Shown: in pieces, positions 21,664 to 34,025 of the stretch
Numbering within the stretch: position 1 is the stretch's first letter
Layout: every line of letters starts with the position of its first letter
From: Dipodascopsis uninucleata var. uninucleata
Lineage: Eukaryota; Ascomycota; Lipomycetes; Lipomycetales; Lipomycetaceae
Assembly (NCBI GenBank): GCA_030568195.1
Contig: JAJLTO010000008.1
Coordinates: 620,001-684,000, forward strand
Length of the DNA stretch: 64,000 nucleotides
Reading direction: 5' to 3'
The notes under the pieces: model-generated
The model's database searches: none
What the model saw: only the letters and a program-made list of their open reading frames with translations
What the model was told of the DNA's origin: nothing
Made by a program: the position numbers and the translations under genes

Positions 21664-21975
21664 GCTAAGTAAGATGTAAAAGAAATTTTAATTTAGTCAG
21701 TTTTTTAAATCTTCTTTCCTGTTTAATGTTTTTGTAACTGCATGGACGTACGTGGGACTATATCTCTTACGCAGGCGTGTAATATGTTAGATAATTTGTT
21801 GACACTTCATTTAGTTTGGAAATTAGATCAAAGATCAATTGAATTGGCAAATATCATATTTTTATTCTATAATCAATATATGCTTTAATGACCTTACCAA
21901 CCATACACAAAACTATTTAAAAATGCATAACTGGAAGAAGAGGAAGAAAATACGTAGAATGAAGTTCACGCATAA
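21664..21975. other. Short intergenic region between convergent genes
   Basis: About 310 bp of A+T-rich sequence between the stop codons of NADP-IDH (plus) and the C2-domain protein (minus). It should hold both 3' UTRs. Nothing else seen. Confidence 0.7.
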
Positions 21976-24398
21976 TTATTTACCGCCAAGTGCTTGCCAT
22001 TCATCCTTTGAAATATCAATAGGAATTTTAGGTGGAATAGAGGGTGCATTCTGGTCAGCTATCATAGAGTCTCGCTGATTCAACCTCTTCTGGAATTGAC
22101 TTTGCTCATATTGAATCCATTGATTATGGGCTGCTTCACGTGCTGCCAATGCCTTCTTTAAAGCTGTTTGTGCTAGACTCTCAGCTTCAGATAATTTAGG
22201 ACTTGACGACAAAGACTGTCGTAATGCTTCAGCTAACTGTGGTGTGAGTTCTGGAGCATTTGTTTTCAGACGCCCGTCGTCAGATGTAGTAGATGGAATT
22301 CGGACACCAGAGGGACGAACACGAATTCCGACTTTATCTGCAATCGCAGGATGTAACGGAATCGACTTGGCTGAGTAGAAGGGTGAAGGGATAGATGGTA
22401 TTGATGATACCGAAGATCGTTTGTTGACATCCTGTTCTACAGCTTCTTCACCTTGCGGATTATTTGCAGATAGTGATTGTGATGGTAGACTCTTTCTGCG
22501 TACCTTTTTAACTTTGAGTGAGGTACGACCTGATACTTTAGCCGGTACAACATTTGCTGAGATAGATAAAGGTGATAGTACCGATGATGATGCGGTAGGT
22601 GATGCGGATGGCTGAGATGGTGATTGGCTTAATGATATTGGTTGCGACAATGGGCGCCGAGAATAAAGCTTCATTTCAGGTATTGGAGGCATCAGGTCGT
22701 CATTATCTAGAGAAAGGCTCGCCATATCTCCTGCTGCTTGCTGAAGATAACTAGAGTTGCGGACACTCGAAGGTATATATCGATAGGGAGTTTGAACTGA
22801 CTGTGAGTACTGAGAACTAATAGCTTGATTTTCTTGAACAGAATATGGATCCCAGGAACTTCGATGATATGAAGGAATTGCATTCATACTGTAAAGTGTA
22901 TTAGCATCTGTCGCAATGGAAACGACAGGAACTGGTGGTATAGAGATCTTCGATTCACCTTGCTGTTTCGACGGTGCTTGTACTGGTATAGGAGGCAATT
23001 CATGATTTCTGGCAGTACACTGCTGGGCCGACTGATGACCATCGTAATAGGCATAAGAGTTCAAGTCTTCACGTATTAGACCATGAAATACACCTTGAGA
23101 GTAATCATTCCAACCATCAGATCTAAAATCATGGCTACTGCTACTATCGCGATAATCTTCATTCATACCAGACATGTATGATAAGTAGGCGCCATCGTTG
23201 AAATATCTTTCTGTTGCATAAAAATCAGATTCAAATTGTACAGTTCCTGGATGATAATAGTTGCCATAATGCGTTTGTGGTAACTGAGATCCTTGGACTG
23301 CAGGCATGTACTGTACTTCCTTCTGGCCGTGATGCACAGGTTGGTGACTTGAGGAATAATGAAGTTGTGCATGTTGCCTGCGCCTGCCTTTAGGAGGAAG
23401 TTCCGGAGGATTGTTAGCATCATAGTTAGGAATTTGCTTTAATACTTCAGACACATCAATTCTATGTGGAGGTGGAGTTGGGGTAGCGCTAGGTGGTCTC
23501 TGGTAAGGATCTGAAAACTGCTGATTACTGACAGTAGAGGGTAGCTTCTTAGGCAAAGCTGGAGGTGGTACAGGTTGTACAGGAGGCCTAATAGCAGGCT
23601 TTCCAGGCTTAGTAGGCTGGTCTGGATAAAAAGTAAGTTCAAGGTAAGCTCTTCCAGTTATTTCACCAGGTTTGGAACGTGTTATCGGCTGTGGTGCTTC
23701 GGGTTGCACTGCCGGACCCTTAACAGATGCTATTGCTTTTAGTCTCTCCATCTTGCCCTTCTTGTTTTCTTTTTTCAGTGACTCCTTGTTATCATTAGTT
23801 GCACTGTTACCATCTCTGGGATCCAGTGGAGGTGCAACTAGATCAATCCAAGCATCATGAGTGCCAATTGTTGGGTATCTCGTTAGGACTTTGGCTAGAT
23901 TGACTGCTGCGGTGCCAACCGCTTTCGAAGACGAGCCATCTTCTGAGACTGCGAACACAGCAACATACAACGTTACAGACTCCTCTGTAGCTATCAATGA
24001 TTCAGTTGCAGCCTTTAAATGTTCGTCTGTCGCAAGTAAAGAAGATGTATCTGACTGTTCAATCGAGCTCTTCAAGTTGCTAGGGCTGTTGGTGTCAATA
24101 ATTGGGACGTCGAACCACAGCTCTTCATCCCATATTGGTGAGGCACCGCGACAGATATTATTGCTAGGAGATATATCTGTTCTCGCTATTGCGCTGCCGA
24201 TACGAGCAAGGCAGTATGTCCTCTGATTCTGATCCACTCCAGATAGACGTACCTATTAAGGTACAGCGTTAGTATTATCTTGATTCTTCTAATCTAGCAA
24301 TTTCCTCGTCGGTAGCAATCCTCCTAAGACCAATATGTACTTACCGCTTTGCCGGCTACTATCACCAGTTGACCCCTCCGATTAGCTGTCTGGCTCAT
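21976..24398 (-). CDS. C2-domain, proline-rich cytokinesis protein (Inn1/Fic1-like)
   Basis: Exons 24398-24345 and 24252-21976 give 776 residues. The N-terminal ~180 residues form a C2-like domain: QLVIVAGKAVRLSG, YCLARIGSA, SPIWDEELWFDVP, VTLYVAVFAV, GTAAVNLAKVL and GRAYLELTFYP. The rest is disordered, with many PxxP runs (PVQPVPPPALPKK, PPELPPKGRRR) and Tyr/Ser/Gln-rich stretches. Near the end there is a short predicted helix rich in Ala and Gln. C2 followed by PxxP is the plan of S. cerevisiae Inn1 and S. pombe Fic1, which bind SH3 proteins at the division ring and drive primary septum formation. The tail is much longer than in those proteins. The assignment rests on architecture, not on a diagnostic catalytic motif. 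Confidence 0.72.
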
Positions 24399-25296
24399 AA
24401 ATGACTATATAGCAAAGCCTCTAACGGTTCAACCACTACTGCGTGTTCAGTGATATATTATTTTGATTTGCTTGATTCACTGCGATATATTTTCAAAAAA
24501 TGTAAAACTAACTATAATTTCCTAAAATCAAATGAAATATGGTCTTGTTAGGAGAGAGAAAATACTACCTAAAGTACGTACTCAAAAGTCTGTAAAGGAA
24601 AGTTCCAGCGGGACTGATAAAAGCGATGTTTAACGAGGCTGGGCATTTTTTATTTTTGGATATTTAATTAGTATCGCCAACTCTCAATCGAAGTTTGGAA
24701 AGGACCTACGCGCCTCATTTTAGACACTGCCTACTTCGAAGCGCATTAAACTAGAAACAGTTTATAAGCAAAATCGTATCAAAATGTGTATAGAATTATA
24801 TTAGTACGGTATAATATCCAAGATTAATAAAATGATTGAACATACATATAATCAGTAATAAAAAAGAGAGATATATGATTTAGAAACAAAGAAGAAAAAT
24901 AATAAAGAAAATTACCGAAAGATCTCCTCCACAACGCTATAATAAGCCTAACACAGGGTCTATAAGGCAATTAGATAGCTAATATGTGGAATAAGAGAAG
25001 ATTCACTGTATACCATAAACAGCTATTATGTGACATAAATAACCTGTGCATGCATCCAACAAAGGACTATCAGAGAAGTAAACAAACAGTAACTATACAT
25101 ATACAACGTAATAAATGAGAACATTAAGTAAAAGTGAAATAATCAAACATTCTAAAGGCCTCGTAGATCCGATAATCCCAATAAAAGGACCAATTTTAAG
25201 AGTTCATATTATTACTTCTGCGTGTGGTGCCTGCATGGCTGTTACATTAGTAACAGATAGAGATACATAAAACAACATGCCAGTAAATACATCATA
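24399..25296. other. Intergenic, upstream of C2-domain gene
   Basis: About 900 bp of A+T-rich DNA between two minus-strand genes. It should hold the promoter of the C2-domain gene and the 3' UTR of the serine-rich gene. No coding sequence or structured element was recognised. Confidence 0.6.
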
Positions 25297-27108
25297 TCAA
25301 TTATTGGGATCAGGTCGCGTTGCTATCATGTCTACGAAAGAAGAAGAGGTGATTGAGAATTTTGTAGACGTTATCTCATCCGCATTATGTCTTAATGCCT
25401 CTCCGAGAGTGGTTATGACGACAGGTGGCTCCGCAGAGAAGTCACCACTCGCAGAGCAATAAGACATTGCAGGCGAGCAAGAGCCAGCCGAAGATTTAAT
25501 AGAGAGAGCAGCAGACATATCGCTCACACTGCGGGTAGAAGACATACTCGAGCGACGGTCCGCAACTGACGGAGGATTTGAAACTAAATCGGCATATGTG
25601 TAAAATGATAGTCGTCGGTGAGAGTCCTGTGCCAAAAGATTACCATCGTCTTTGCCATTATATGTACTATTCGAAGAGATTGCAGAATCACCACTATCAC
25701 TGTAGATATTCAGAACTGGTTTTGACGGAAAACCTTCATTTGGAATACCAATTTTGGCCTTCACAGCGCCTGGTGATGACGGAAAACGTGATGAAAGGGA
25801 GGTAGAAGAAATAGACTTCTGCAGACTGGACATCGATGGCCTAGAGAGCCTGTTTGCCGTAACAACCTCTATTAGTTCAGGATCTAACGATGTGTCAACA
25901 AGCGCCTCGCACGATGCATCAAGTACAGGTGCAATGTGATTCTCGGCATTGTGATGAGCAGTTATAGCAGGAACGCCGACTGATGGTGGAGGCTGTACTT
26001 GACGCTCGAAGATCAAAGAACTACTACTAGCAGAGTCAGTAGCCTGTACACTGTCATCTGCAGTAGATGAGGCTGACGATGAAGACGATGACATGGGAGC
26101 TCGAGGACGATTAATGGAATCCAGTACTTGTTTCTGTTTGAGTCGAGGATTCTGTTGTTGTTGTTGTTGTTGTAGCAGATGCGAGCGAGACGATTTATCC
26201 GGAGGCCCCGACGACATCCGTGAGCCGTCTCCGTTAAAATCTCTGCTATTTTTCAAGCTGTGCTGATCACTTCGAAGAGCCGCAGTCGCCTCTATTCTTA
26301 GGGGAGACGAAGGCGATAGCGGACTCTTTTGCTGATAAATTTGATGACGTCCCTGGTGACGATGCGCCGATTGGCCAGAGTGATGATTGTCACTTGGGCC
26401 AATAGTTGAGGGAAAGGATTTCTTGGTAACTATCCCTGGTCTTAACGGAAGGCTATTAGAGATGCTGCTACTAGGACTATTTTCTCCCAGCATATACAAA
26501 TTTAAAGAAGATGTCGAAGCCCATGGAGTAGAACTTTTGCTTCCTGGACGGATTCTCATGGTAGATGTCTTTGCGAGAGGCGCACTGTTCAAATGACGCT
26601 CGTGGTCTCGGGTTAGGTTAGATCGTCGCGTGGAAATCGAGCCAAAAGGAGATGATGCAGGAGCTTGATTAACAATCGAGAAAGAGGTCGACAGACGTTT
26701 TAACTGAGATAAACGGCTATGGTTCTGGCGCGAAATATTTCGTGGTTCTGGATCCCGTTGTGAGTAAGAATCGAGAACCGACCGCGCGGACAAGTGGGCA
26801 AGTTTGTGTGAGTCTGGATAGGAATGTAACGGTTCAGAATAGGCAGTGAGAAATGCATCCGAATCGAGAGCGGACGTCTCTTCAGGAGAGAGACTGTCCC
26901 CGTCATCTATAAAGCAAGAATACGTCAGTATATAAGATAAAAGATCAACGAAAGCACTTATACTGGACTCTAAGTGAAGGAGTACTGTCGACCTACCTTC
27001 GATGCCAAAATCCGAAGGTGAAAAGGATACTTGTGATACTGACGTTAACCGGGCATCAGACCGATTCTGAGCAGACTGTTTCTTTCTACGGAAAGGAAAG
27101 GGCGCCAT
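25297..27108 (-). CDS. Serine-rich disordered protein of unknown function
   Basis: Not assigned to a family. Exons 27108-26997 and 26906-25297 join GIE to DDGDSLSPEE and give 573 residues. The 90-nt intron has a GTAGGT donor and a TTTATAG acceptor; it is a multiple of three with no stop in frame, so an unspliced reading adds 30 residues. The protein begins MAPFPFRRKKQSA and is Ser/Pro/Arg-rich throughout, with a short polyglutamine run near residue 310 and no membrane segment. Near the C-terminus RRLSFYTYADLVSNPPS is followed by VVITTLGEALRHNADE; this looks like the conserved core. That motif type (SFxxYADL) recurs in fungal regulatory proteins, as far as I recall, but I cannot name the family. 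Probably a cytoplasmic or cortical regulator (inference). Confidence 0.65.
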   Translation of the reverse strand: MAPFPFRRKKQSAQNRSDARLTSVSQVSFSPSDFGIEGRSTVLLHLESSISAFVDLLSYILTYSCFIDDGDSLSPEETSALDSDAFLTAYSEPLHSYPDSHKLAHLSARSVLDSYSQRDPEPRNISRQNHSRLSQLKRLSTSFSIVNQAPASSPFGSISTRRSNLTRDHERHLNSAPLAKTSTMRIRPGSKSSTPWASTSSLNLYMLGENSPSSSISNSLPLRPGIVTKKSFPSTIGPSDNHHSGQSAHRHQGRHQIYQQKSPLSPSSPLRIEATAALRSDQHSLKNSRDFNGDGSRMSSGPPDKSSRSHLLQQQQQQQNPRLKQKQVLDSINRPRAPMSSSSSSASSTADDSVQATDSASSSSLIFERQVQPPPSVGVPAITAHHNAENHIAPVLDASCEALVDTSLDPELIEVVTANRLSRPSMSSLQKSISSTSLSSRFPSSPGAVKAKIGIPNEGFPSKPVLNIYSDSGDSAISSNSTYNGKDDGNLLAQDSHRRLSFYTYADLVSNPPSVADRRSSMSSTRSVSDMSAALSIKSSAGSCSPAMSYCSASGDFSAEPPVVITTLGEALRHNADEITSTKFSITSSSFVDMIATRPDPNN

Positions 27109-29634
27109 CGATACCGAAACCAGTCAATTGATCGGAGAATTGCAAAATGTAGAAGCCTTTCCTTGTGGACAAGAGAAAAACGTTTGTGGTAGATCTTGCT
27201 GCTGCTTCGCAGGACTGGGAAAACAAGCGATTGAACCGTAAAACGTATATTGACAAAAAGAGATAAATGATGGCAATCAAGGACGCAGCGGAATTCAGCG
27301 AGAAGTGTTGCCCGTGAGCAATGCGTGTGGTGGACTGATATCTGCAGTCTGATAGGCAGCAATGCTGAAAATAGACGAACGAACTGCAGCCGAACAGAGC
27401 GAAAACCCACGACGCCAATGGCACTGCGAAGATTATAGGAGCAAAAACAGAGAATGCAGCGACCAAATACGAGTAAAATATAAATGTCGAAGTGAAAAAA
27501 AAGTGTGAACTAAGCGAATTTGCAGGCGAATAACAAATCGTCTTGTGACGGCAGCTGCTCAGTCGCGAAGATGTACGTTGTCATTACACAGGAATCTAGG
27601 CGACTCCAAATAGCACAGTATATTGGCTGCCTGCTAATTTACAGGACTAGCAAAACGTATTGCAAGGTAGGGGCGCAATCGAAGAGCGACAGTGTAAATG
27701 CAGGAGTCCTAATTAGTCTGCTTGTTATGACTTGCCGTCTTCCGCTGTTTATCGTAGAAAACGCTGGACACTATATTCTCAAACGACGAAGCCTCGAAAG
27801 CTGCCACACCGCATCTGACAGTAACTCGTTCCAGAGCGTAGAAGTAGGGAGATGCGTGACTGTTGAGAAACCGGCAGTTGTTTGCGGTGTAAGGAGAAGA
27901 GAAGGAAGGAAAATAGCGAGATCTAATAGGCGTGAAGACAAGAAAGCAAATAAAACAGGCCGACCCAAACTGAGCTACACAGTCTGAGGCTGCTGAGGTC
28001 TACATGGGAATAGTGGCATTGCCTGCAAAAGCAACCCATTAGTTATGATTTAATAGTGGATTGCCAGCGAAATAGTTAAATTTAGTTAAGATTCAGTGCC
28101 TGCAAATTGCGGTCTAGCACCACGCAGGGTGCTTGCACAGTAAAAATGAGACCGGCTCAAAGTGCCTGGGTCAGACACGGGTTAGGTCTAAGCGAAGAGA
28201 GACGGTAGCACAAAGAATATGTCCAGAGAGCTAAGACTTGTGCCTAAGACTTACGCCAATATACCATATCCGCAGCAACAGGCAGTACGGAAAGCACTAT
28301 TCTGCGTGGTACTACGTACGTTACAGAGTATACATGCTACGGAGAAGAGAAAGCTGCCGATCAGTTTCAAATACCAATATATATGCATGCATAATCTCCT
28401 TTCAAGACACTAAAAAAAGCAGCTAACCACAGCGATGCCCAATTCGTATTACAGAGCTCGTGCCACGCTCTAGCAGGGTTACACTTGCATATCTCGATAA
28501 AAACACGGCAAACAGGATGATAATAACAGCATAGAATGCCTACGACAGTAACCGTACTAACAGAATAGCACTAAGGGCAGCAAACAATAATAAAAAAATT
28601 TATGACACTTCGAATGTGCATACATACCATATAACATATTAATACTTTCCTATCTATGCGTTCGTTGCTGCTGCCGCAACAGAAAAGAGCTGTGCTTGGT
28701 CCTGCAGCGTACATTTTTCCTAACTGCAGTGAGCCGCGACTGCTAGAAGCCGGACAACAATGGACTATCGGCGAGCGCAGTCCTGTAACCGCCTGTCTCC
28801 TATTATTAGTCTATCTATCTATCTGCAGTTGTGCTCTGATCCACAAAGTCGAGTCCATTACTGCTACTCGCCCAGATATGCGCCAGCGATATCTGCCACT
28901 GGCGCACAAGGTTTCTTAGTTCTGGTTTTCTGGCCACTCTGTAATATCGCGCTAACCCAGCTAAGCCACTTGCTGCGCGGGCTTCCTTCGCTAGTCCTTT
29001 TTCTCTGCTCGCTCTTCTTGGTCTGCCAAGTAGCCAAAACCCAATTTCCTATTTCTTTCAGTCCTTACGTCTCCTTGAGCACGTTAGTACGGTATAGCCA
29101 AGCCCTAATGTACGCGTAGGTACAGAGCCATCTGCTAAAAATTAATCCTCCGATCCCCTAACTGAACAAACACCAAAACGCATTTTAACTCAGCATGTGC
29201 AGCGATCGCTTAGTCACTACTTACGTACTGCTACCCTACAATTACATAAGCGCATTCACGTGCATGCATTAGGGTTGCACATGTAGCCGGCGTTGCGCTT
29301 GGTTAACTCAGGGGTCGGTCAGCGAAGACTGAGCAGGGCGAACACTCAGAAGCCAGGGGCCTCTTTTGGGCGTGTGCGCCGAATATGCGTATATATACGC
29401 AAGACGGAGCAGAGACCATGCGAAAGCGAGCACACGCACAACGAAAGGCAGGGAGAAATAGTATGCAGCAGCAGACATGATAGTAACTACGCGCTAATTC
29501 AAGTAAGTTCCTGTTATTAATCTTTGATTTATCCTCGTGACTCTAGAACATTAAACCACATTATTAAATGAAATACACATTGGCCAAGAAGACCGTAAGA
29601 ACACAAAAACGTAGAAACGCGTGGTCAGACGCAC
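27109..29634. other. Intergenic stretch without a recognised gene
   Basis: About 2.5 kb between two minus-strand genes. A 155-codon plus-strand frame at 27520-27987 and several shorter ones lack family features, consistent composition and a supporting context. No RNA gene or repeat was recognised. The part next to 27109 presumably holds the promoter and leader of the serine-rich gene. Confidence 0.5.
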
Positions 29635-31310
29635 TTAGTAGGTAATGACAGTCTTAACTACTAGATTTCCGTCATCGTCCTGCGCTCGTCCTGCAAGCTT
29701 GAATGCCTGCTCAGCAGCTTCCAAACCGTCGAATCGGTGAGTAATGATCTTTCCAAGATCGACAAAGCCCTGATGCACGAGGGCGATGACAGTGGGGTAT
29801 GCATTGGAGTAACGGAAGACGCCGAGTATATCCACCTCTCGGGTGGCAGCAGCACCAACGTGCAGAGTCTGGATAGGATTTCCCATACCAACTAGCATCA
29901 AACGGCCACCAGGAGCAGCAGCGTAGATGCCAGACTGGACACAGGATTCCACACCAGTGCACTCAAAAACGATATCATACTGGCCGATTGGGACGGGCTC
30001 TTCGTCAGTGGGATCTAGAATAAGAGAGTTTACAGCTTCCGCACCCTCCTTAGCAATACGCAGCTTGTCCTCGGTAGTCTGACCTCTGGTCATTGGAACA
30101 AGATACTTGTGGGTCGCAAATCCATTCTTGACAGCAAACTCAATGCGACCTTCAGCAATATCAGCAATGGCAATGGTAGTAGCACCAGAAACCTTGGCCA
30201 TGGCAGCGCACAACAGGCCGACAGCACCAGCACCGTAGATGAGAACCTTTGCGCCAGGGAAGACAGCGGCGCGGCGAGTGGCATGAGCAGCGACGGCTAA
30301 AGGCTCTATCAAAGCAACCTGTTCGAGCGGAATACTTTTGGGAACTTTGTGGCACCAGATGGCTGGATGATTGATTCGCTGTTGGAGAGTTCCCTGGAAG
30401 TGCGGGAAAGACTTGGCCGATGATCGGAACTGCATTTTAGGGCACAGATGGTACTTTCCTTGTCGGCAGTTTTTGCATTGGCTGCATGGAATACCGACCT
30501 CGAGAGCAACGTGATCACCAATCTTGTGGGTGGTGACGTCGGAGCCAACAGCAGTGACAATTCCAGAGGCCTCGTGACCCAATGACAGCGGTTCACGGAC
30601 TTTGAAGTCGCCATTGGCGCCATGGTTGTAGTAATGGAGATCTGATCCGCAGAGAGTAGTAGCCTTGACTTCTACCTGAACTTCGTCAGCAGCTGGTAAA
30701 TCGATTTCACGGTCCTCCTGTAGCAAGAATATCAGCATTCGTATCCCAGATTATGTGCTTAGTCCACATAAGAAACCCTATTCCCAACTGTTAAATAAAC
30801 TAGAGATGCCGGAATGGTGAACGCATAGAACTGCAGTAGCAGTATACAGAAAACAGGCCACGGGAGGCGATATCTCCATCAGGACGATCATTACAGGCCA
30901 CTCCGCTAGAGTAGAATCAATAGCCTTAATGCTGGAGGCGCATCGATAGAGGTCACTGACTGCGTAGGTAGAGAATTCCTTTAGAGCACAATTAAGCGAC
31001 TCCGGGAAGCCAGCAGTGCGACAGATGCTTGCGTGGTCCGAGGCCAATATGCACAATACATAAGATATTACAATTCTACAGTAGACGTGTGCTATTGCCA
31101 TACAAAACGCGCCTTAACTCTGCATCAGTGTGTCTGCTGAGCGACGAATCGGCTGAGCGAGTCCAGTCCTAGCAGCATAGAAATAGGTCCGAATGCGCGA
31201 GCCCAAAGAAAACTGCGCGTAGAGCCAAAAAAAAAAGAGAGACGACTTACCACTCGGAGGTCGTGGGGTCCGTAGAGAACAGATGCTTTGATTTGACTAA
31301 CTGAAGGCAT
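29635..31310 (-). CDS. Sorbitol/xylitol dehydrogenase-type zinc MDR enzyme
   Basis: Zinc- and NAD-dependent polyol dehydrogenase of the medium-chain family; this group oxidises sorbitol, xylitol or L-arabinitol. Exon 31310-31251 (MPSVSQIKASVLYGPHDLRV) joins 30717-29635 across a 533-bp intron, giving 380 residues. Catalytic zinc ligands lie in CGSDLHYYNHG and GHEASG. The structural zinc site CSQCKNCRQGKYHLC keeps all four Cys. The Rossmann motif GAGAVGLL is followed by IADI, whose Asp suggests NAD rather than NADP. Substrate cannot be read from sequence. Its neighbours are aldolase 1 (about 2.7 kb away) and other sugar-acid genes, consistent with carbohydrate catabolism. Confidence 0.9.
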
Positions 31311-32372
31311 TCTGAATACGTTTTGCGGGGAAATTGTACTTTTGGTGTATATGTCAAAAAAGTGGAGATGCAAATAGTTAAGTATTACAACGAGAGAAAG
31401 AGGATCAGAAGCTTGGTTCGACAGCGACTAGATTATTTAATCTAAAGAAAAAGAATCAAGTCTGAAAAAAAAGAGACCTGGACAAGGGCGCAGAATGTAC
31501 AGGAATAAATACAAAAATAATTGTAGAAGATAAAAAAAGACTGACCGGAGGAGTTTGGTTTTAGAACAGCATGATCCAGCTGCTTATAAGCGACGACCAC
31601 CGCAAAGATTTATTACTATGGAATACGATTTCTTTTCCGGGCACTGTTACTCCAATAATTATATTACCTGGACTAGTCATTACTATGCCTGAAAAAGACC
31701 ATAAGTAAAAGCTAGTCCCGTGCCTTTGAAAGATTGTGGTATCATGTAACCGGTGGACTTAACCTTGCGTTACTCGGGCCGTGGGGTAGCAAGTGAAAAG
31801 CGGTAGTCAAACGATTTACTTGGCCAGATTAACTAGCGCATTGTAAACTTTATTCTACAGCTGAACCCCCACTTATCCCACAGCGTCAGAAAACGCATAC
31901 TTGGGCATATAGCCGCGAGCCGCACGGTAAAAATTTGGCAGGTCTATCTCTTCCAGCGTGTCTAGGAAGTGGGCGAACAAAGCTTCAGGACGAGTCGACG
32001 AGCAGCTTGTTGCTTTATTGTATACTTCTGTTATACTCTGTTAGGAGGAGCAGGCAATATGCTGTCTCTAGTATAACTGACGCAGTCGAGTGAGTGTCAT
32101 CAAAGATAGACACCTGTAGCGCTTCTGTGATATACGTACTTATATATATCTGGCCATATGGAAGTAGCCCAACAACGCAAACTACGTCTAGACTGTCAGT
32201 ATAAGCTATTTCGGGCAGTTAAAGTGCCCTCACTGTTCTAGTCCTCGCTTTCTCGCACCCGCCCTCTCGCCTCTAGCACATCACTCGGAAAAGAGTACTC
32301 CCAGCCCCTCCTGCCTATTCATCTGGAATCAAATCGTCGCCCCTATTCCATATATTCATTTAGAAGACAGCT

Positions 32373-32384
32373 AGTCACGTGACT
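32373..32384. promoter_or_regulatory. AGTCACGTGACT palindrome (Cbf1/bHLH-type)
   Basis: A perfect 12-bp palindrome containing TCACGTGA, one of five such octamers in the window. It lies about 1.06 kb from the polyol dehydrogenase start and 1.6 kb from aldolase 1. Function inferred from the core only. Confidence 0.4.
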
Positions 32385-33307
32385 GGAGTTGTGCAAGGTG
32401 GGGTAGAAATGCCGTCTAATTTATTGGATCAAGGGGAGAGGGCTCACAGCGGTAGGTGGTGGTAGACAGTAGGTGGGGACGGCCGTCGCTAGCACCGTGT
32501 CGAGCACTATATTTACAATGGATAGTACTTATAAGGGTTTTGTAGTCAGTTGATATTTATATCACGACAATTACGCGCACTTGGTCTTCGCATGTGCCTA
32601 GAAATTGATAATGTACTTGTAAAAGTTAGTAACAGAGGAGTACATAATATTATGTCAAGCATAACATACGACAAAGCGCGTTCTCCCGCATGCCTAAAGT
32701 AACATCTGTCCCGCGGAGGAGCGCACTGCCCTATCCCTCTAATATTTTGTCTACGCCACTAGCCGCAATCCCGAGATCAGCCAGAACATCCCAATCCCAT
32801 CATTATCCCAGCGGCAGTCGACGGCAGTCAGGCGCCCACATGTATTACAGGGTAAGGGTATGTAGCATTCCGGGGTTGCAGTAATAATCATCTGTGCACA
32901 GCGGGGTTTCTCGCGCATGCAATCCCGGGGCTGCGCGCCGTTACTCTACTTGGATTGTATTGCAGGAGAGCGCCTTGGACCTGGTATTTGATGACCCTGA
33001 GGCTTAAGACTACAGCAACAATGGTGCCTTCTCCACTCCCCGCAGGGCGTGTAGCAGACATACAAATGTATCTGCGACCACTGAGAACTGGGGTTGGCGA
33101 AGAGATGTTCTTGCCCGGAGCGAGATTCGCTCGTATCCATGATCTACCGAGCACGAGATGGAAATATGGCGTAGATTGGGTCAGTACAGCGTCAAGAAGC
33201 GGTCGTCGGGCTCGTAACAAAAGCCGTTTCTGCGAGCAGAGCAGAGACGCCTTGCTAAAACAAAAAGTACGGGAATTCTAAAGATGGGAGACCGAAATCT
33301 GACCCGA

Positions 33308-33319
33308 ACGGACGTCCGT
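33308..33319. promoter_or_regulatory. ACGGACGTCCGT palindrome (candidate Zn2Cys6 site)
   Basis: Perfect 12-bp palindrome with inverted CGG triplets in the form CGG-N4-CCG, about 700 bp upstream of aldolase 1. Zn2Cys6 dimers recognise paired CGG triplets. Three such regulators are encoded nearby, but the link is inference. Confidence 0.35.
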
Positions 33320-34025
33320 CCTGGATTTGGGTACAGCATTGGGAATATTAATGTAACCAGACTTAACTCTGCTTCAGTGCGCCTGGAAATCGCTTTAAAT
33401 ACTTGGTCTCGTCCGTAGCTCCACTTTCTCTCTTTTTTTGTTACATATATTCTTTTACTTAGATATCCTTTTTGTCTTTTGCATATCGTACTGTAGAAGC
33501 ATTTCTTTGTTGTAAGGTTAGCGAGGCCTCTTAATCATAGAAAAAGACATATACACTCAGTACCACTACCGTTGTACTGATCCTCGACGCCCCACCATTT
33601 TGCATTGCAGACTGTAAGTAATAGCGCTGGATTCAGAGCAGTTTATATACTCTCAATTCATTGAATTTCTCTATTTGTTATTATTATTCTTATGGTCGCA
33701 GCCTACTGTTGCTATAGCTGAAGAGGAGGATTTTGCGGCAGTCATGATCAAAAACCCATATTGTGTGGGAGTTTGAAAGTACTAGCGGGCGATATAGTGT
33801 GGGATTTGTTTTTGTGCTAGACTGGCGGGCGTTTGCCGCCGACCCGCACGATTATGCTCGCAAAATATGGCTATATGGGTTGCTACTTAAATGCAAGATT
33901 GTGCTCAAGAGCACATGTGTATGGATACTAGGACTTGGAACCTTGCTAATGCATTTTGTACAGATAGAATAGGTATCCTGCGCGCGCCGTATTAATACAA
34001 AAGCACACTAAAAATCTAGACAAAA

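Larger units (their letters stand above)
31311..34025. promoter_or_regulatory. Long divergent intergenic region
   Basis: About 2.7 kb between the divergent polyol dehydrogenase and aldolase 1 genes. Short frames at 32.7-33.3 kb have no family support. It contains a 12-bp AGTCACGTGACT palindrome and a 12-bp ACGGACGTCCGT palindrome, each listed separately. It probably carries the promoters of both genes plus a long leader for the aldolase. Confidence 0.5.

Noticed and set aside
27520-27987. 155-codon plus-strand frame
   Set aside because: No family features, abrupt changes in composition and a position in the likely leader/promoter area of the serine-rich gene; probably chance.
31113-33385. 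Near-repeat of about 24 bp (CTTAACTCTGC-A/T-TCAGTG...) at 31113 and 33362
   Set aside because: Four mismatches over 24 bp; several such pairs are expected by chance in 64 kb.
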